Positions 56,410-64,000 of a stretch of 64,000 bases of DNA are shown in pieces. This stretch comes from Chanos chanos (lineage: Eukaryota; Chordata; Actinopteri; Gonorynchiformes; Chanidae): the NCBI RefSeq assembly GCF_902362185.1, contig NC_044498.1:14796565-14860564 (forward strand), in the 5' to 3' direction. The number at the start of each line of letters is the position of its first letter. Positions within the stretch are counted from its first letter, which is position 1. Under the pieces are notes generated by a model. The model made no database searches, had not been told where the DNA came from, and was given only the letters and a program-made list of their open reading frames with translations. A program made the position numbers and the translations under genes.

Positions 56410-59400
56410 ATGGCTGGAGAAACAGAGGACGAAATACCTGGTAGGGTAATTGCATAAATCAAGTGCAAGAATTGAATATGTAATATGTAATTAGCAGTTT
56501 GTTACCAGCTTGTAACTTATTTCTAGGGATCTTTGTTGAGCTATCTTGCTAACCATCAGCATCGGTCGCTTTAATAAATTTTAACCGAGATCCGTTAGCC
56601 TGCTAATTAGCGTCGGAGCGTGTGTGTAGTGTAAACTAGCAATCAGCAGAACAGTCACCGTATACGACAGATACGACTGTCATGCCATCTTAGCATTTTC
56701 CTATTTATTCCTTGTTAATGTCTCATTGTGGTACTTTTGTGGTGTGTGTGTGTCCGTGTCTGTGTGTGTCTGTGAGTGTGTGCGTGCACACACACGCGGA
56801 CACGCGACTTGCCCACTCTTGACTGTTTTGGTCCCAACAGCCTTTCTAGTAGGTTAGCAACGTAAATCATTTTATAGAGCTTGACTGTTGTGACTCCCTT
56901 TGTTGCTGTTATCCATTAACAAGATGAAGTTGAGTCTCAATTTGGCATCTTTCCTGGCAGAATCTGGAGCAGTCTTCACCTTTGGAAAGAGTAAATTTGC
57001 TGATAATATCCCCAGTAAATTCTGGCTCAAAAACGACTCACCTCTTAGGATATCTTGTGGGGACGAGCATACAGCATTAATAACAGGTGGGTTCATAACA
57101 TGAGGTTTTAAAATATTTTGACAGTTGTGATATATATATATATATATGAAAGACACATTGACTGTGTTGCGGGACTTGTTTTGATGACACTGATTCTCCA
57201 TCCGAATTAATACTTTGTGCTTCTCCGCTTACGTCTGTCATTCAGAAAATGGAAAGCTGTTTATGTTTGGCAGTAATAACTGGGGTCAATTAGGCTTGGG
57301 AACAAAGACTGCTGTGAATAAGCCAACTTGTGTGAAAGGTATGACATCCTCTAAGTTGCTGTCCCTAGTGTGTATGTGTGTATTAACAGAGTGTAGTTCC
57401 TTTGCTTTGCTGCCTGTCATAAGCAGCTGTGTCCTCTCTTTTATAAGCCACTGCACTATTAGCTCATTTGTAAATGCTGAAGATGCTTTTACTTACCCAC
57501 TCTTATTTTTACCTCAGCTCCAGTTTTGTACAAGGCACTAAACTGTATTTGTTAATATACATGCATTGGGGTAGAAGATGTCTCAGTGTAAACATTCACA
57601 TAGGCTTTGCAGTAATAGAGAAAGACCCACAGATTTGGTGCTCAGTTAGGCTAATCTCAATCTGGAGGGTTCATAATCTTGCATAATCTTCAAAGGAGTG
57701 GGAAACTATCAGCTTGGTTACAAATAGTATAACAGTTTACAATTACAATACTGTCCAATATTGAGGAACACTAGTGTACGAAGTAGATTAATATTGTCTA
57801 CAGCAGCAGTGACTCTATCATATAGGGAATCTGAGGGACTATTTGACTTTATAATGTAAAATTGTTAGTGTGTAAATCACTGTAAATCAGTGCAAATCTT
57901 TTCATAAGAAAATCTATACTTTTTTTTCAAGCACTGAAGTCTGAGAAGGTGAAGCTTGCTGCTTGTGGAAGAACTCACACACTTGTTTACACATGTAAGT
58001 TTGCAGAGATGCTCAGACATGATGTTCTACTGAATTCATTTTTTAATCTAGTAATCCAGCAAGGAAAAATCCTCATTTATTGTATTAGCTTCATTTAAAG
58101 GAGAGTGCTGTCTTTCAAAACTACTTTCATCTGAGATTTGTTTAAAGGTTGTCTATTTGCATATCATAGTTAAAGGATGCTGCCCATGATTTGTGATCAT
58201 ACTAACCTTAAATGTGTCCACGTTTAAAATGTCCTATCTTGCCTGCTAAGCACAAGGCAACTTGTATGCTGCTGGTGGAAATAATGAAGGCCAGTTAGGT
58301 CTCGGTGACTGTGAAGAGAGGACCTCTTTTGAGCTTGTGGACTTTTTTGGCAAGCATGGACCAATCAAAATGCTTGCTGCTGGCTCTAACACATCTGCTG
58401 CCCTCACAAGTAAGGTTCATCTCTGAAAAGACTCATGCATTGAATACCTCATCGGCTGTTACTTGGATTCTGTTAAAAAGTGCTTATCATTGTTGAGAAA
58501 ATGTCCTGAGGGCTTTTTTTCATCTGTTTTCACTGATTGATTTTTGCTTTCAGATGATGGGAAACTGTACATGTGGGGTGACAACTCTGAAGGTCAGATT
58601 GGATTAGGGAGACAGAGCAATGCCTTGAGTCCTCAGGAAGTAAACATCGGGAGACCCGTGTCCTGGATTTCCTGCGGATACTACCACTCTGCCTTTGTCA
58701 CTGGTAGGATGTGCTTTTAAAATCTACTCTCTGCCTCACGTATTCATTTGGCTGTGACAGAGTGGTATAACATGGCAGCATGAAAAATATGATGCAGTTT
58801 CTCATTATGGGTGCAGAAGCCTGTTCTGATATTTGTGAGGTGATCATTTGATTTCATGCCGTAGTCGATGGGGCCTTATTCACTTTTGGAGAGAGAGACA
58901 GTGGGAAGCTGGGACTGTCCACAGAGAAGCTGGCCAGTCACAAGGTGCCTCAGCGAGTGGATGGCATTCCTAACCAGGTTCTCCAGGTGGCCTGTGGAGG
59001 AGGGCACACAGTGGCTCTCACAGGTAGCTTTTGAGACATGAGCGAATAGAACATTTATTAAACTACTACACTTAGCCTTAAAATCATCCATATAAATCAT
59101 ATGTTTCATAGATATCCGCTACAGTCAGATGTAGTTAATGTTTTTAGCTTTTGATATTTCTTAATATTAGAATATTACGTCTTAAGACTCCAGCTGATAA
59201 ATAACTTCAAATTTATTAAGTCATAATGAGACAATTACACACATATCTAAAAGAGGCTTATTGGAAATTCTTGTGTTGAGATTGCTGTTTGTTCAATTTT
59301 AGAGAGAGTCTTCCCTCTGAGGGTAGATGGAAAGTTTAACATAAATTGTAAAGGAATTGAAGCTCATATTTAAGTGTAGACTAACTCCATGACTGATATT

Positions 59401-62400
59401 ACTTTTGTACTTACTACTTTTGTTCTTATATTACTGGTAATTGCTTTTGTACTTACCAATATTACTTTAGATACATACCCTCATAGCTAGTACTTTTAAT
59501 GTAGAGGCCAGAATTTTTAGGACTTCTGAATTCAAATCTCCAGAACCGTTACTTAAAAAAAAAACATGTAGAACAGAAAAGTCACTTGAAGATGTAAGTA
59601 GGCCCTAGCTAAAAGTCAGCTCTTGGTGATTTTGCCAGAAATATTGAAATAACATCAAGTAAGAACAAACTGATTTTTCTCTAACCTCATTATGAACATG
59701 ACTGCTGTGTAACTAAAAAAAAAAAATAAAAAATCAAGATCCTCGGTTAAATTCGTCTTAGACTCATGTAGTCCAGACCATTTTCTATTTTCTATTCTGA
59801 GAACTTGCTTATGAGTATTATGTTGGTGAAATGTGTTTCAGAGGAAGAGCTGTACTCGTTTGGCCTCGGTCAGTTTGGGCAGCTCGGTCATGGTACCTTC
59901 ATCTTTGAGGCTCGTCTTCCCAGAGTCGTTGAACACTTTAAAAAAGGAAGAGTGCAACATGTGGAATGTGGAGAGAACCACACTGCTGTGGTCACAGGCA
60001 AGACGACTTTTTCTACGCTACAGCCAAACTCACTGAACCCTAAATTCTCCATGTGTAGACTGTGACTTTCCATAGTCTTTTCAGCACGCTAGCTGACATA
60101 TTTATCTCACCACACAGTCCACCTGACACAAACTGCGCTCTGCACTGTGCTGCAGTTTGAATCATAAGAAAGCATGAGACCTATTTCATGCTTGATCCTG
60201 ATTTTGTCTTCTTAACTGTCTTGGTTCCAGACAGTGGCCTTCTGTACACGTTTGGGGATGGACGTCATGGTAAACTGGGTCTTGGAGAGGAGAACTTCAC
60301 CAACCAGTTCAAACCAACACTGTGTCCTCGATTCCTCAGATATCATGTGCAATCCGTATGTGCCTTTGTCTTCTCTTGTCCAGGTTTCTCCACTCATAAC
60401 CCTCAGGCCTGATGAACATTAACAGTCTTGAAGAACCACAGTCAAACTCCCGTCTGTACGTTCCTTAGGTGTCATGTGGGGGCTGTCACATGATTGTGTT
60501 GGCCAGACCAAGGGTAAAAGGCTCAGAGGATATGGTCCTGGAAGATGATGATGTTACTGAGGACTACTTGGAGAAATCCTTTACAGAGCTGTTAGGGGAC
60601 ACATCCACTCCCGCCACCCTGCGCAGGAGCATGTCAGCACGGGTCAGACGCAGAGAGAGGGTGCGTCTGCTCTTTGTTTATCTCCTCTAAGTCATTTTGA
60701 AGAGTCTTGAGGGTTTCGCGGTGAAGTGAAAGTTGGGGTCATAAATTTATCAAACTGTTGTTATTTCACTCACTATAGCTGTCACTAGACTCACTTTTGC
60801 CGGCTCTGAAATGAAATAATAATGAAATGGTAAAAACACCAAATCAACACAAAAATCAACAACAAGGGATGACAATGTTGGTGTTACTGATGATAATTAA
60901 AGGCAAACTGATCAGCAGTTATGGCTAATCCACCCTCACATTTACCTTGTCTAATGGACATATCAAAGTTATATCTAACAGGAAACTTATGATAAGGGTT
61001 GAAGTTCCACCTGAACCAAGCTGTGTTTTTGTTAGAAATGTCACATATAATCTTCAATGACATGTAAAACTTTTAATTAACAGGTCCTCTGCATAACTGT
61101 ACCAATACTGAGACTTAAAATCATATAAAACTTTATTATGATGGATTAGTTTACTCAGAGTGCATGATTATATTAGTGAAACACAACCTAGATCACATGC
61201 ACTTAAACTACAGAGTCACTTTCTTTTCATTTTTGTAGACTTTGACAGTGAATACATGATAGGTTTGATTAGCAGTAACAAAAGAAAATGACTTGCTGTG
61301 TAATGTTCAAAGATACAGTGTTTGTTTCTGCACTCTAAAACACAATTAAACTAACGCATTGTCTAGTGTTTTAAGGGGGGGGGGGGCAATGGGTGTAAAT
61401 CTGTCTGCGACAGTAGGACCCAGTGGTTTTGTCTTCCATCTAGACAAGGTGTCTAAATTCAGAAGTCAGTCACCTGGATGTTTAACCGTTTACAGTGGCA
61501 GTAGTGTGTCTTTTCCTGTTTTCCAGGAACGCTCTCCAGAGCAGTTTGGGCTGATGTTCCGCACCCTCCCCCCACTGACTTCCGGCTACCTCAACTCCTC
61601 CCTGTCTGTGCCCAGTCAGACTATGCCCTCTCAGCTGCCGCCCACTGACCTACACAACAAAAGTAATCAGAACAGTTCTCCAGTCTCACCTCTCCACCAA
61701 ACCTCCAAAAACCATTTCTGAGTTCAGCACTTGATATTAGAGGCTTGTTGTAATAGGTGGATATTGTGTTTATATGTTTGTGTTTACATGCATTAGATTT
61801 TGGTTAGAGTTCCCACAAGTTTAAGTTATCTGAATTTGTAACTTTCTGAGTGTTAACAGTCTATCATGATACTGAAGCCTTTTTTTCTATTTCCTTTATT
61901 TGACAGAGAAGATGACGAAGGAGAGGGTGCTGGATAAGAAAAGCGCTGTTGTAGCAGACATTGAGGACAATGAGAATGAAAAGGATTTGGGAGACACCAC
62001 TGACCTGCTGAATGTGGTTAGTTCTTTTAAGCCCCTCTATCATCCAACATGTACACATTTTACCTCTCTTTTACTCTGATCTGAAAGTATTTTTAGAATT
62101 GCTGTGATAAAACCACGTCTCCTTTCCTTTTCAGACTCATGTTATGAAGATGGACCCCGTTGATAATACGCTAACATTGTCTCCAGTTCAGAAGGTAAAC
62201 TCCCTCAGTGTCCGACTGTGTCTGACTACATAACTGTCAGACAGTCTTAAAACGTGACCAGATAATTCTGTCCTGAGCAGCCAGACAGCTCTTTAGATGC
62301 TACATTATGAATGAGCCTATGCCCCAGCATCAGCATTGTAGAGTCACACAGTTTGTTAGTATCATAGCCTAATAGCTATGAACGCCCTGAGAACAGAAGG

Positions 62401-64000
62401 AATGCCAGGCAGACTGTCTAGGTTATTTGGATCTCTCTGTCATTTAGATGTCTCCCTCATTCCCTATCTCTTTATTTTTCTCTCACTCTCTCTCTCTTTC
62501 TCTTTCTGTTTCTTTCTCTGTACCATTGACCTCCACCTTTCTTTTTGTTTTTCAGCCATGAGCTCTTGCAGCTCTCTGCCAGCTCTGCATGTTCAGTCAT
62601 TTCTCTCTTAACATTTTCCCTCTTTTTGTCCTCTGCTTTCGTTCGCCGGGATAGAAGAAAGTTAAGGTTTTGAAAGGACATGGTAAGGAAGTGGGGCACG
62701 CCCACTCTGAGGGGAGGGCAGACCTAGCACCTCGTCGGGCGCTCCCCACAGAGTTACTGAGGAGCTCCAGTGACAGGTCTCTGTTGAGTGACACATCAGT
62801 TGCTAAGAGTCCTAAGAGTCAGAGCAGAGCCAGTGGTAAGGAGAACGTTCTCTTAGCTGTGGAGGACAGCAAGACTGTTCGGCATAAAGTGGAGAGCAGC
62901 AAGATGAGAAGAGGAGCACAGTCACCAAGTCGAGCCAAGATCAGTAGGGCTGAAGCCAAAGCTCACTCACCTGTATCCACAAAATCAGAGAAAGGTTTAC
63001 TGACTGAGACTGAAAATAAAGTAAAAACAGCGACTAAAGAGTCAAAAGGAAGGGCTCAGACCACCAGTCAGCAGAAAGAAGGTGAACGCAAGGTAAAGTC
63101 TGAGGTTTCTAAGACTAAGGAAAGCCCTCAGGCACAAAGCCAAGGAGATATTACTCAGGCTATGCCTGAAACACTCTTGCCAGACCGGAAAAGACAAGCA
63201 AAAGTGGTCAAAAGTAAGGAAAAAGAGGTGAAGATGCATGCCCAAGGAACAGAACGTCCAAGGGTGGAACGTCAGCCTGCGCAGATTAAGACCTCTGCAA
63301 AAGGTAAAATCCCAGCAGTGAAAGAGATAGCGCTTCAGGCCACACCTAAACGTATCAATGAAAAAAGCAAATCTGGGCAAATTGAAACTAAAAAGACAGA
63401 TAAAAAGACAGAAATGAAGTCAGATTCACAACGCCTTAAAGAACCAGTGGAGGCCGGGACAGGTGGCAAAAAACCTGTCGAAGTTCAGACTGTTAAAACA
63501 AAGACCCCCTCCCCTAAACCTGAGGCAAAAAAGACAACAAAAATGCAAAGCAAGGGACCCATTATGGTCTCTGAAGTTGCTGCTGTGCCAACCAGTGGTG
63601 TGAAATCCAAATCTGATGGGGCTTTAGGTCCTAAACCGGATTCAGGACCAGAGCAGACACAGATTAATCCCCTCACAGAGGTGACCACCCTAATCCAAGA
63701 AATGGGAATGGACAGCTCAGCACGATTGCTGAGGGAAGCTGCGACTAGCCAGTTGATGCCCAAATCACGGAGCCCTGACTCGTTCCAATCCACACCTCAG
63801 AAGCAAGCCAGGAAGGAGAAAGTCACCAAACAGAAGTCCGTTTCAGACCTCTCACCTGGTGGGTCCTCTGAGGCCAGTTCTCCAGGGAGAGCACCGGGCA
63901 AGAGGACAGCTGTGGCCATCAATATAATCCCAGAGCCAGGACTTTCTGACGAAGAGACAGAGAGAAGCAGTTCTCAGTACGACTCCAAAGTGGAAAGACA
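56410..64000 (+). CDS. rpgr: RPGR, partial (14 exons seen, open at right edge)
   Basis: Retinitis pigmentosa GTPase regulator, a scaffold of the photoreceptor connecting cilium. Exons: 56410-56440, 56961-57086, 57246-57338, 57932-57994, 58251-58409, 58554-58703, 58865-59023, 59842-59997, 60231-60355, 60469-60660, 61527-61662, 61907-62016, 62135-62194, 62655 to beyond 64000, giving 968 visible codons. Residues about 11-370 form the RCC1-like propeller: [94 protein letters not shown]. The basic [16 protein letters not shown] and the [13 protein letters not shown] and LSPVQK motifs match human RPGR. The last exon is Lys/Ser/Glu-rich and presumably disordered. The intron after exon 8 needs a GC donor. 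The 3' end and any prenylation motif are outside the window. Confidence 0.92.
56741..56806. repeat. (GT)n next to (CA)n, self-complementary purine-pyrimidine stretch
   Basis: GT-rich repeats run straight into GTGCACACACACGCGGACAC. The two halves can therefore pair, and the centre alternates purine and pyrimidine. It lies in rpgr intron 1. Confidence 0.7.
59998..60230 (+). other. rpgr: GC-AG intron of rpgr
   Basis: The coding sequence must leave exon 8 after GTCACAG. The next bases are GCAAGA, and no GT donor lies nearby. The other side, TTCCAG|ACAGTGGCC, joins in phase to give [13 protein letters not shown], matching human ALITDIGLMYTFG. A donor of the form CAG|GCAAGA fits the known GC-AG subclass, whose other donor bases match the consensus well. 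Confidence 0.85.
61375..61386 (+). repeat. Poly(G)12 run in rpgr intron
   Basis: Twelve consecutive G residues, about 140 bases before rpgr exon 11. Confidence 0.95.

Noticed and set aside
62552-62610. Acceptor-like TTTTTCAG before rpgr exon 14
   Set aside because: Joining it to exon 13 gives an immediate in-frame stop (CCA TGA). The site at 62655 gives a long open frame that continues the family pattern.

Overview
The window looks like nuclear DNA of a ray-finned fish, most likely a teleost. It holds six multi-exon or vertebrate-type genes in an AT-rich background with short introns, many (CA)n and (CT)n microsatellites, and traces of fish interspersed repeats. It carries tpcn3, a two-pore channel kept in fish but lost from some mammals. 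I reconstructed all gene models by eye from splice sites, reading phase and remembered vertebrate protein sequences. No alignment was run.

Layout: (1) 1-3.7 kb, no gene seen. (2) 4219-5635, minus strand, a complete four-exon MAL-family tetraspan protein (157 aa). (3) 9677-10867, plus strand, a single-exon coding region for PGAP4/TMEM246, the Golgi GalNAc transferase of GPI anchors. (4) 13390-21259, plus strand, tpcn3 in 19 coding exons (773 aa). Its fifteenth intron has the ends and branch site of a minor-class (U12) AT-AC intron. (5) 26615-46189, plus strand, tau-tubulin kinase 1 (ttbk1) in 15 coding exons (1381 aa). (6) 50414-54709, plus strand, slc22a7 (organic anion transporter 2) in 10 coding exons (561 aa). 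(7) 56410 to beyond the right edge, plus strand, rpgr. All RCC1-repeat exons and the start of a large Lys/Ser/Glu-rich exon, still open at base 64000, are present. One rpgr intron needs a GC-AG splice pair.

Every exon junction in the five spliced genes keeps the reading phase, and all five complete genes end at a stop. I therefore regard all six as functional host genes, not pseudogenes. TTBK1 and SLC22A7 are also neighbours on human 6p21.1 as far as I recall, which supports both identifications. The genes do not form one pathway: membrane raft sorting (MAL), GPI glycan trimming and decoration (PGAP4), a voltage-gated sodium channel (TPC3), a neuronal tau kinase (TTBK1), an organic anion carrier (SLC22A7) and a photoreceptor/cilium scaffold (RPGR).

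The rest is introns and spacers with microsatellites, two striking hairpins that both have 21-nt arms and 7-nt loops, a MITE-like palindrome and a SINE-type tail. I saw no retroviral or other virus-like element, no tRNA or rRNA, and no convincing new multigene system. The points most worth checking are the U12 intron, the GC-AG intron, a possible kinase-less alternative start inside ttbk1, and the composition of the large rpgr exon.
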